Assembly (NCBI RefSeq): GCF_963678975.1
Contig: NC_089278.1
Span: 15,233,959-15,297,958, forward strand
DNA length: 64,000 bases
Direction of reading: 5' to 3'
Source of the DNA: Dysidea avara
Taxonomy: Eukaryota; Porifera; Demospongiae; Dictyoceratida; Dysideidae
In this document: positions 55,201 through 64,000 of the stretch, piece by piece
Layout of the letters: the number at the start of each line of letters is the position of its first letter
Position numbering within the stretch: the first letter of the stretch is position 1
Translations under genes and position numbers: made by a program
The notes under the pieces: model-generated
Database searches by the model: none
Told to the model about the DNA's origin: nothing
Seen by the model: the letters and a program-made list of their open reading frames with translations, nothing else

Positions 55201-56220
55201 GGCTTCATAGTTCAAAATCCTGCTGTAATGGAAGAAACAGTCATTAGGAATACATCATATATTATTTTACCAGGGCCACCTGGGAGATCTCCTAATAGCT
55301 ATTGTATACCTGGTAGGTCAGTTTCAACAATATCAAAATCATATTGTTGTTTATATACCAGGAAGAGCAGGCATAAAAGGAAGTGCTGGGTCAAAAGGTC
55401 AAACAGGTTTTTCTGGTGTAAGCGGCCAACCAGGACAAATGGGAAGCAAGGGACCAAAAGGACTGGATGGGATACCTGGTGATGTAGGAATAAATGGGTC
55501 AGCTGGTAGTACAGGTGATATAAAGGTATGCATCCTTTAAAACCATAACAGACATGTTTTACAGGAAGGCCTGGAATTAGGGGTACTCCAGGATCTCCCG
55601 GTTTACCTGGTGATGCTGGTTCTCCAGGATTAACAGGAAAATCATTAAACTGCAACACCCAGCGTTATCAACGACAAGCAAGATTTTTATCATATGGTAA
55701 GAACACATTACAGTGTATACTGCTGACATGTAGTCATATTCAGGTGGGGTATCTTGCCCAAAACCTAGTAAAGGAGAGAAGGGCGATCAGGGTGTTAAAG
55801 GATTACGTGGACCTAAAGGTGCTTCTGGTCAGCCTGGACCAAGTGGATTTACAGGAGTAGCAGGTGAACGGGGACCAAGAGGAGATCCTGGACAAACTGG
55901 ATTATCTGGTCACACTGGTTCACGAGGAGAATGTGGTAGACCAGGAAGACGTGGCCCTACAGGCCCTCCTGGTTTACCTGGAATACTCCCAGAGGTCAAC
56001 TGTCCACGGTTTGATGGAGTAGACCTCAGTCTGGTAATGTGTAGCTGTTGTGTGATTATTAAATATATTAATACAACTATAGTCACCTCCTAATCCAGCA
56101 GAAATAAGGGTGATAACAGACCTGTTGATGACAAGAAACAGCACCTTGGCATGTACTTTAATAGATGCTAGTCAAATATTACTACAACTACTGGCTGAAT
56201 ATTTCTGCTCTGAAAACTGA
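49270..56220 (+). CDS. CUB-domain collagen, paralogue 2
   Basis: Exons: 49270-49394, 52077-52530, 52610-52832, optional 53034-53057, 53608-53670, 53748-53867, 53918-54350, 54433-54590, 54635-54792, 54853-55021, 55070-55312, 55362-55514, 55565-55696, 55744-56033, 56083-56220 (stop TGA). This gives 960 aa with the 24-nt exon or 952 without. The layout matches paralogue 1: signal peptide (MEILSIVTILILFVDIVNC), CUB-like domain in exon 2 (GGLYPNNQACFYNVGKV, FVTCGIGI, AEFRSD, GGLTFITEYP), collagen, an interruption at about 372-500 (FFDSWRGANN, FKVRRGLTISIW), a second one (CTCRIFKNLLDQFG through NSYCIPG), and a C-terminal domain (CPRFDGVDLSL, LIDASQILLQLLAEYFC). Exons 3, 11, 12 and 15 (counting the optional exon) have the same lengths as exons 3, 10, 11 and 14 of paralogue 1 (223, 243, 153, 138). 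An RGD occurs in PRGDPG. Intron 1 is 2.7 kb and holds a hairpin MITE and a minisatellite. The exon 9 donor (GTCACC) is weak. Confidence 0.83.
49496..49830. mobile_element. Hairpin MITE, copy 2 (in CUB-collagen 2 intron 1)
   Basis: Arms 49505-49654 and 49676-49820 are near-perfect inverted copies around a ~21-base loop. Outer sequence AATCTAATC and GATTAGATT extends the symmetry. Ends read AAAACAGCCAAGCTGTA and TACAGCTTGGCTGTTTT. No ORF of note. It is the best preserved member of the family. Confidence 0.85.
49855..49883. repeat. Small perfect hairpin
   Basis: CCCAAAGCTGGCC, a TAT spacer, then GGCCAGCTTTGGG. It lies in intron 1 of CUB-collagen 2, about 30 bases before a strong cryptic acceptor at 49916. 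Confidence 0.85.
50085..51080 (+). repeat. 31-bp minisatellite with higher-order structure
   Basis: About 30 units of GTAGCTGAACTCTCTACAGG plus GTGATTTGTTT and variants. Units recur in order as types such as AGGTAACTTCTTCTAGCTGA, GGGTGATTTGTTTGTAGCTG, GGGTGATTTGTTTGCAGCTG and TGGTGGTTTCTTTGTAGCTG, giving a larger period of about four to five units. It lies in intron 1 of CUB-collagen 2. Confidence 0.9.
51121..51160 (+). repeat. CTATTAGAGTAT motif, dimer
   Basis: TACTTATTAGGGTGACTG followed by TTCTATTAGAGTATCTCGAT. It sits at the end of the minisatellite. Confidence 0.7.
51161..51950. other. Unusual intron segment, possible mobile-element tail
   Basis: Base composition is less AT-rich, with more CG steps (CGATCGCG, TCGTATCTCGG, GCCGGCACG) than flanking introns. 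It ends with GGGTGACACGCCGGCTTCTT and a CACAC-TACC-GTGTG hairpin near 51930-51945. Two minus-strand ORFs (51169-51381, 51456-51641) show no family motif. Together with the minisatellite and motif it may be one composite element. Confidence 0.35.
53317..53450. mobile_element. Hairpin MITE, copy 3 (half)
   Basis: Contains AGTTAAGCTGTATTAGAAGG, CAAAAGCCTGGGTGAAAAA and GTTGTGAAATCAAAGGTGG, matching the left arm of the copies at 48243 and 49496. The right arm is missing. Confidence 0.65.
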
Positions 56221-56230
56221 GTGATGTAAT

Positions 56231-56236
56231 TTTATT
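56231..56236 (-). promoter_or_regulatory. Candidate polyadenylation signal of the minus-strand collagen
   Basis: AATAAA on the minus strand, about 240 bases past the likely stop at 56475. It sits in the 3' flank of CUB-collagen 2, so the two transcripts may overlap at their 3' ends. Confidence 0.35.
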
Positions 56237-56474
56237 GCATTTTATCTAACGCTACACATACATCTGCATGTAATGTGGCTATAACTATATGCACATGGAG
56301 TGTCCAGATAAATTGGCTATACTAAGCATGTTAGACTAACTGTATATAGTAGATAGTAATGTGCATGCAAAATAATGTCTAGTACAAAACAACACTGTAA
56401 AAATCCTCCTCTCTATGCAGGTCCTGTAACATCATAACATTATAACACTGGCATAGTTGCATATTAGTTTTTAA

Positions 56475-59400
56475 TTAACCTGCAGCTGGTTCTCCCATCT
56501 CACCCTTTCCGCCCCTTGGTCCTCGACGACCTATATAGACAAGTTTGCCATCACAATTACATAAATATCATTCCAGGAACACCTATAGTGGTTTCTTATA
56601 TATATACTTTCAACATTTTAAAGTTAGGACCAGTTAAAGTTATTTCAATGAACAAACATTAGCCAAGCCAACTCCTTAAGTGTTTGTTTAGTAGCAATAA
56701 TGGATCACAAAATTACTGCATACGTACAAATTTTCGAGGTACGTAATTTTTGCGGATCAACAAATTTCAGAATTTTCGTGGTTTCATTTTCGAGGATCAG
56801 TTGTTTTTCACTGAGGTTATCTATTAGAAAGCATAAAGCTAACCTTGATAATCATTAATTTTCAAGGATAAAAATTTTGCGGAAAGCAAAGCAACCGTGA
56901 AAATCACATCCCTTGAAAATTTGTACATATATGGTAATTTGCATGCTATAGTATCAAAGTGGCTTATTCCTCACTTTCAGACAGGCTATATGCAATGCTA
57001 TTATATGTGTTCATCCCTTTCAACCTCATGACCACTATATTGTTTTGCATTTCAAACAGAGCTGCAGGGCAAGACAGCAATGGGGTTTGTGTGTTTTACT
57101 ATGATATGCTAGTTTTACTTGTTTCAAAGGTTATAAGCTCTTGCTCCAACTGTGTGTACCCATTGCATGTATTAGCCATACTGATCAAGATGACAAGCAA
57201 TAAAAGTTTAAAAACATTTGAAATGAACATTACGACAATTGTGACCTGATTTTTAAAAATATGCTCCACCATACACACACATTGCACAGCTAGGACTCCA
57301 CATACATATATTGTGCTTTGCGTGGGAGGATCAAAGCAATGCCGCGTATTGTATTCTCCATACAGTACTAATCAACTGCATAACTGCATTGTATGAGTCA
57401 TACAGTACAGTTACACAGCTAATTGGGCAAATACAGTACAGTTATGCAGAGAATTTGTTTAAGGAATGTTACGTAAACAACACACTGTAAATTGCTAAAA
57501 CCAGCCAAACTAATCCTACGACTTTGTTCTATAGTTAGAATAGATTGCATAAACACTTACTGATCGTCTGATCACGAAGCTTTTTAAACACGACTCCGGA
57601 CACAAAAGGAGATTAGCATGACTGTGAGGTAATGGTATACAACTTCTCACCTTGTGGGCCAGGAGGCCCCTGTATTCCTTCCTTGCCTTTCTGCCCTTTT
57701 TGAGAACCTGTTGTGTTAAAAATAACATATTTACTATACTAATATCTTGCTGCAACTTTCCCTCAAACATAATTTTCAACAGGGAGCACTGCCCCCCCAT
57801 AAAATTACCTATGTTTGTGGTACACTAGCACTTTGATCTTACATGCATATTATGTCATTATATAATACAGTCCAGTGCTACATTTTCATGTTTTTATTTT
57901 CATGAATCACGTACCTGCAGTTTTTGTGGTTGGAAGAGTTCTCGTGTGTTCAAGCTCATGTCACATTGCTAAGTTACGATAGTATAAGTACAGCTAAACT
58001 CATTAAGCCAGCCAAGCCAAGCACTTTGCCAGCCAGGATGGTGGTCAAGGAGAGCTACCCATTGGCGTTTACTACTTTGCACTGCAAAACATGCAAATAT
58101 GGCTTTAACAAAAAAGCAAGCATTGCAGCTGCCAACAATCATGGTATGGGGCCTACAATCAATTTATTCCCAGATTTATCCTTCTTCATGCTACTGAAAG
58201 GGTAGGGTCCCTTGTATTTCTAGATTCAATTCATATTTATTAGTGTCTCTCCAAATGGAGGATTTATGACATCTAATGATGGTGAAACTGCTTGAATTCA
58301 TCGTCTATGTTGTATTGCACCAGGACATATATCAAAAAATCATAGCTAGCACTAGTCTTGTGCCCCCTGACCTAAACTACATTCTGCAAAATCTTATTTA
58401 CATGGTTGCTGTGTTAACCATGAAATCAGTGAAAATTACATACCACGAAAACTTCCCAAGTACGGTATGTAGCTGATAGAGCAGTGGATGTCATACAGTG
58501 GACAAACGTAATATAGGGTTTCACTGTATTTAACCATCCAATCAGCTGTATTAGTATAGTGGCGTAGCCCCCAAAATTGGCAATATTGTGCACTTTTTCA
58601 TAAAGTCATGAAACTTTCCACATAAATAGTAGTCCTCAATACATGTAATTTTAGATATAGTGCCATCGCTGATTTGACCTTTGGTGACCTTTATGGCCAT
58701 TTTTGTACAGAAAATTGATCATTTTTGTTTTTAACTCCCTGAGGCAGTAATTAACTTGTTAGAACATGGTACCAAGCAAAAGATCTTGCTGATAGAAACA
58801 ACTTGGTTTTTATTTGAAGTCAATAGGTGATTTCATTACAAAGTTATGATCATATTTATTAGCTGCAAAATTTGATAAATTTATGCATAATTATCTGCCC
58901 ACAGGTAATTCACACCTCAAGGGCAGGTAAATAGATCAAATTTTGCAGCTAATAAATATGATCATAACTTTGTAATGAATCACCTATTGACTTCAAATAA
59001 AAACCAAGTTGTTTCTATCAGCAAGATCTTTTGCTTGGTACCATGTTCTAACAAGTTAATTACTGCCTCAGGGAGTTAAAGACAAAAATGATCAATTTTC
59101 TGTACAAAAATGGCCATAAAGGTCACCAAAGGTCAAATCAGCGATGGCACTATATCTAAAATTACATGTATTGAGGACTACTATTTATGTGGAAAGTTTC
59201 ATGGCTTTATGAAAAAGTGAACAATTTTTTGGTTGTGCCGCTATACTATATGTCAAAATGCTGTAATGAAGTACAGCTAGTGGACACTCTTTTCCATAAC
59301 CAGGGTCCATATGTACATGCACACTTCTACACAAAGACAGCCAGAAAATATCCTGATTATTGATGCATTCACACATCACAGGGCACCTTTTTTTAAAAAA

Positions 59401-62400
59401 ATGACTGCTCAATGGTATTGGGGTAACTGAATGTGCAATGATCTGATTATAGTCACTGTAGGAAAAAGGGGATATTTTGCTCTATATGTACAAACAACAT
59501 ATGCTGTACAATTACCTGACTCTCCCTTTGGACCCTGAGGACCTACAAATAGTAACGTGATACACATCTCAACTTCATGATTGATCAACCACTATACCTG
59601 TAGCTCCTCGTGGTCCTATTGACCCTGATGGTCCTACTGGCCCTGGTTTGCCTGGTGGTCCTTGTGGCCCTAGAAAACCTGGAGCACCAGGTGGTCCTGG
59701 TGGTCCCCGTGGCCCCACTGGATCTGCTGGTACAGTATCACCTTTCTGAGATGAGGAAGGAGCAGAACCTGTTGTGTGTATGATCATCAAATTATTAGGT
59801 GGTTATATATCTCAAAAGTAGAGATAAAGAAGGTTTGCATTTTCCTTCTAAAAATATCACACAAAACCCAGCCCCAGTTTTCCTTTACAAAAGCTTGGCA
59901 GTATTGGTTAGATGAAGGCAATGAAACTGAACTTTCTACTGACTAACTGATTGATGCCTTTAGCCAAGCATGCAACATTGAGGATGACTTTAAATTACAG
60001 CAATATGTGTGTGTGTACAAAAGTATACGGAAGGGAACTAATACAGGACCAGGCAAAGCCAAGTGCTCTATAAGCCTCGAGACATCCGAATGCATAAGCA
60101 GTGCTTTAAAAATTATAATTTATGCTTTATAGTCATCTTCAGTTGATTACACAAACCATTTCAGTTTTCATCAATCAGACTATCAGAAAGTGTTGATCAA
60201 CCATACAGTCTTAGTGAGGTTGTTTTCATACAAAAATTAGCATTTTCCTCACTGCACTGCATCTGCCCAACTGTACAACATAATCCACCAACTGTACTAT
60301 ATTCGCCCCATACAATATACAGTATGGAAAATACTGCACACTTCAACACTTTAATCCTCTCATGCAATATACAATATTACTAATTCAAGAACTGCTGTAA
60401 GTGGAGACAGAAATACAGTATGAGGAGTGCATCAACAAATAAACATGGCCTGAGGTCAAAGGCACGCGCTGCACTTATATTGAGACACCTTCAAGTGCTA
60501 TGTTTTCATAGAATGTGTGATGCATTAAGTGATTGCCACTACAACATTATGCAACCTAGCTATCTGCCTATCCCAATTCATTGAGTGACTTCACCAACTA
60601 AATACAACATACTAGCTTATGTGTTACAAAATATTTTCTTTAGCAATAACATTGTAACAATCTGACAATAGTCACTGCATGAAAAAGGGATAATTATCGG
60701 GGCCACTATCTATTGTATATATAAACAGCATTGGTGATACTGTGTTAATTACCTGGCTCTCCCTTTTGACCATGACCTACAAACAGTAATAGTCTAATGT
60801 TCACGATAAGCTACTACCTGGCTTTCCTGCTGGTCCTGGCACTCCTGCTGGTCCTGGTACTCCTGCTGGTCCTTGTGCTCCTGCTGGTCCTGGTAATCCT
60901 GGAACCCCTGGTGCTCCTTGTTCACCTGGCACTCCACTATCACCTTTCTCTCCTTTTTGAGATGAGGGAGAAGAAGTAGACCCTGTTGTGTTCATGACCA
61001 TCAATTATGTCCAGCAATTGTATTAAAATTATACAGTAATATATCATTAGCTCATAATGCATTAATTGTTATTGTAGTATAGTGCAAGGAAATACATAAA
61101 TTGTTAATATATATATTGTACTTTGCGTGGGAGGATCAAAGTGATACCGCGTATCGTATTGTCCATACAGTACTGATCAACTGCATAACTGTACTGTACG
61201 AGTCATACAGTACAGTTATGTAGCTAATTGGGCAAATACAGTACAGTTATACACTCAATTGGGCAAATACAGCACACTTGGGCAAATGCAGTACAGTTAT
61301 GCGGAGAATTTATTTAAGGAATGTTATGTAAACAACACACTGTAAATCGCTAAAACCAGCCAAACTAATCCTACGAGTTTGTTCTACGGCTAGGAATAGA
61401 TTGTATAAACACTTACTGATCATCTGATCACGAAGCTTTTAAACATGACTCCACTAAGACAGCACGATTGATCACGTGTGTGACATTGTAAATCGCTAAA
61501 ACTAACCAAACTAATCTTATTAGTTCGTTCTATGACTAGAAATAGATTATATGAACACTTACTGACATCCTTATAACCGAAAATTGCAGCAGTTTGAGTA
61601 CTAGATAAAATTGCTCCGAGCCAGACGTGACCATGAAGTACAATATAACACTAAAAGCACCACCTTGCTTGTGTGTACGAAAAATACAGTACTCGGGGGG
61701 GTGTCTCGAGGCAAATACAGCACTCGGCTTCGCCTTGTACTGTATTAGCCTCTTGACACACACCCTTGTACTGTATTTTCCGTACACATGTGCGGCGGTG
61801 CTTTAACTCTATATATATATAAAATGCCAATTTCAAAAAATTTAAACTGTGCAGGTAGCTGTATGGGATAAGATTGGTGGGTAAAACATTATGTAATAAA
61901 TTAGGAAACAGTTGGTATAAAGAACAGCATGCAGTTATATACCTGGTGGTCCTCCAGTATCACCTTTCTGACCCTTCTGTCCATGGACACCATCAGCACC
62001 TATAACCATCACATAACTAATATAGTTGAAAGATTTACCAATTCAAAGGTGGCTTGCCAATTTCCATTCCCATTTTTAATTAAAGCATGAAGTGTTGCAT
62101 GGAGATTTCTATATTATAACAATGTCAGACAGCACTTTATTTTCACTTTTGGAAAGTTATGCCCTATACTCAGTGTATGCACTACATAGCAATTGTCCTC
62201 AAAGGCAGTAAATGGGATAAGATGTTTTGTACTATCTTTGTAACACATGGCAATTAGTATAACTAAAGAATGTGTAGGTATGTTTATTGAATGTTGCATG
62301 GGTGTAATCAAATGGAGAACCATACTTTATCTTTCATAAAGTACGGTTGAGGTGTAAAGTGTATTCCATCAATTGTATGTTGTGAAACTTCAAAGCTTAA

Positions 62401-63163
62401 TAAAGTACGATAGTAATTTAATGAGAGGTGTCAGCAGTTAGTTGTCAATAGCCCCCAGGACAGTACGGTACCAACATTAATACCAAAACTCAGCAATCAG
62501 CAGCTAAGTCAATAGTAAATTAGCAAATATTTACTAATCAAACACAGTCTAAATAGTGTGAACACATGTGAGAGTACAACTAACACGTATAACCAAAGAG
62601 TTGTTATAAACTCATAACCCATAATGCATAGAGAAGTTCCAAAAAGCACTATATTGCTTCTATTGCTTCTTTTATGCTAGCTATAACAGCACTTGGCTTT
62701 GATGCTTTACTTTCCACATAGTACACAAGGCAATTACTTTATTGTTGTGGCATGCTGCTCCAGTAAGCTTGAAACATAATCACAATAAACATAAACTGAA
62801 GCTTTCCTACTATTACAATAATTGTCTCTAGACTCATAGCCCTTGGTTAGTTATATATACCAGACAACTCCCAGCTGTGTTCTGACCACATACCTACTGG
62901 TCCAGGTGCACCTGGCACCCCAGGAAAACCCGGATCACCTTTCTCTCCTTTCTGAGGAGGATGGGTTGGAATACCGGGAGGTGGTGCAGGACCTATTGTT
63001 GAACTAATGTAATTGTTTTTATAGTTACATCTATATATACCTAACTCTCCTTTCCGACCTTTCACACCAGGAAAACCAACAGGACCTGCAAATGTCAGTA
63101 TAACAAGTTATTATGACAGTTTTATCAATGATATACCTACGTCTCCTGTCTCTCCCTTGAAAC
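56475..63163 (-). CDS. Short-exon collagen-like gene (5' end outside the window)
   Basis: Ten minus-strand exons, each starting with the last two bases of a Gly codon and (except the last) ending with its first base: 63163-63137, 63085-63041, 62992-62894, 61999-61943, 60982-60818, 60776-60753, 59768-59598, 59542-59516, 57707-57651, 56530-56475. Four are 45 nt or shorter. The product is Gly-X-Y with runs such as [19 protein letters not shown] and [19 protein letters not shown]. Breaks occur at exon starts ([48 protein letters not shown]) and in GDTGGPPG. Long exons beginning GS...SSQKGD are each followed by a short KGE-G exon, as if exon pairs were duplicated. The last exon ends GEPAAG-stop; a weak GTTAAT donor there could instead lead to one more short exon near 56410 ending GPA-stop. 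No C-terminal non-collagenous domain is visible. Start and any N-terminal domain lie beyond 63.2 kb. Subtype unknown. Confidence 0.7.
57307..57597. repeat. Collagen-intron repeat, copy 1
   Basis: Starts TGCTTTGCGTGGGAGGATCA and ends near CACGAAGCTTTTTAAACACG, matching 61117-61452 along its whole length. It lies between the last two exons of the minus-strand collagen. On the minus strand both copies carry GATCA followed by GTAAGTG, a strong donor-like sequence. Confidence 0.75.
58552..59251. mobile_element. Large near-perfect hairpin element in a collagen intron
   Basis: Inner arms 58591-58875 and 58935-59219 are inverted copies of ~285 bases differing at only a few positions (one extra base, about two or three substitutions). 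The loop is ~59 bases. Less well matched ends continue to TAGTATAGTGGC and GCCGCTATACTA, with TAT next to each. No transposase ORF. A transcript through it, as the collagen pre-mRNA would be, would form long double-stranded RNA. Confidence 0.85.
61117..61452. repeat. Collagen-intron repeat, copy 2
   Basis: Matches 57307-57597, with an internal expansion of TACAGTACAGTTATG and GGGCAAATACAG words at about 61205-61305. Confidence 0.75.
61484..61570. repeat. Collagen-intron repeat, partial copy 3
   Basis: GTAAATCGCTAAAACTAACC and the following TTAGTTCGTTCTATGACTAG match the end of copies 1 and 2, again ending in an ACACTTACTGA word. Confidence 0.65.
61657..61802. repeat. Imperfect inverted repeat
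   Basis: GTGTGTACGAAAAATACAGTAC on the left pairs with GTACTGTATTTTCCGTACAC on the right. GGTGTCTCGAGGC and AATACAG words pair inside. It lies between exons 4 and 5 (in-window numbering) of the minus-strand collagen. Confidence 0.7.
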
Positions 63164-64000
63164 CTGTGGAGCACAAAATAAGTTAACTAGCATTACTCAT
63201 TTTGATTAAGTAGACAAGTCTAACAGTTCAAACATAACACAGACAGTGATGTAGCTAACTAGTTAGGTCTATAGCCCAGGTAATCACAGCATAAGCCCTG
63301 ATAACTATAGATCAATGTGATGTGTCATCCAAGAGCACAGGTGACTGTTTGAAGACCTGCATGTTTGAAAATCTGCATGGTATTTATGTAAGGCTGACTA
63401 TATCACTGAACACAAAGATTGTGCAATATCTTGTACAGGCTCCAATATAATGCACAAGTTGGTACATGCACAGTATGCTGAAAGTTACCAGTCAGTCACC
63501 ACGTCCATTCTAGCATGTTGTCAAGACACACAGAGTGTGTCAGTGCGTAACACTGTGTACACTGTATACATTTTTGTTGCAAAAAATATGAACACAATTG
63601 TTGCTACTAACAAGTATTTATATATACACTGTATATGCAGAACACCAACTAATTTCTGACGACTTTTATTTTGTATACATAGTATCTGCTATCCTATACA
63701 ATGTATTTATCTGTCGTTTCCTGTGGGAATTGTACACAGACATCCAGTGTTTGATAAGGAGAATTGAATTCAATAGTTGTTAAATTGGTTTGTCGCGCAA
63801 ACAGTTGACACAACAACATAATAGCTAAAGCAATTCAATATGAAAGTTATAGTACGAGGCTTGAGTGTAATATTAGAATAACAGTGTACAATATAAGGGA
63901 AAATTATTGCTTGGACCGAATGGCCAATCAAAAGTAAATTTGATTGGCCATTTCTGAAATTGTATGGCCATAAGATAGAGGTGTACCATCCTGATGTGCA
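63164..64000. other. Right edge: probable intron of the minus-strand collagen
   Basis: No further collagen exon was seen on the minus strand. A 12-base inverted repeat TGGCCAATCAAA / TTTGATTGGCCA lies at 63920-63949. Short ORFs here show no family motif. Confidence 0.4.

Overview
This window is eukaryotic, animal-type genomic DNA, most probably from a sponge or another early-branching invertebrate (inference). The reasons are AT-rich DNA, GT-AG introns (many only 60-150 bp), secreted matrix genes with Gly-X-Y collagen repeats and CUB-like domains, many (CA)n tracts, and many small foldback or MITE-type repeats. I see no bacterial operons, rRNA, tRNA or CRISPR array.

Layout. At 498-1120 (minus) lie the last three exons of an unidentified gene with a C-terminal membrane anchor. 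From about 1.3 to 20.4 kb there are four diverged tandem repeat units. Units 2-4 each keep relics of the last two exons of the intact gene at 21740-24265 (minus), so this stretch looks like a decayed tandem gene array. That intact gene encodes a secreted protein with one CUB domain followed by a Met/Cys-rich C-terminal part; I could join its five coding exons in one frame (387 aa). Between 25 and 34 kb I see only simple repeats, small inverted repeats and ordinary AT-rich sequence.

The centre is a pair of paralogous collagen genes on the plus strand: 34423-39191 (14 exons, 966 aa) and 49270-56220 (14 or 15 exons, 952 or 960 aa). Both encode a signal peptide, a CUB-like domain, a collagen region broken by a conserved ~110-residue non-collagenous domain, a second Cys-bounded interruption, and a short ~55-residue C-terminal domain that is neither a fibrillar C-propeptide nor a type IV NC1. 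Several exons have identical lengths in the two genes. Between them is a decayed tandem copy of the first gene and its upstream region (39.3-48.7 kb). It keeps upstream sequence and a piece of the last exon but has lost nearly all coding sequence, and it is filled with MITEs and a dead non-LTR retrotransposon fragment. A fourth gene (56475-63163, minus, 5' end outside the window) encodes a collagen made from ten small phase-1 exons and converges tail to tail with the second CUB-collagen gene.

The genes together look like an extracellular-matrix cluster: one CUB protein, two CUB-collagens and one short-exon collagen. The CUB-like N-terminus plus the two conserved interruptions is the best candidate here for an undescribed protein family. 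The non-coding part is also rich: a 285-bp near-perfect hairpin inside a collagen intron, a hairpin MITE family, a 31-bp minisatellite with higher-order structure, and a short motif shared by otherwise different MITEs. All exon joins were made by eye from splice sites and reading frame, with no transcript or database evidence.
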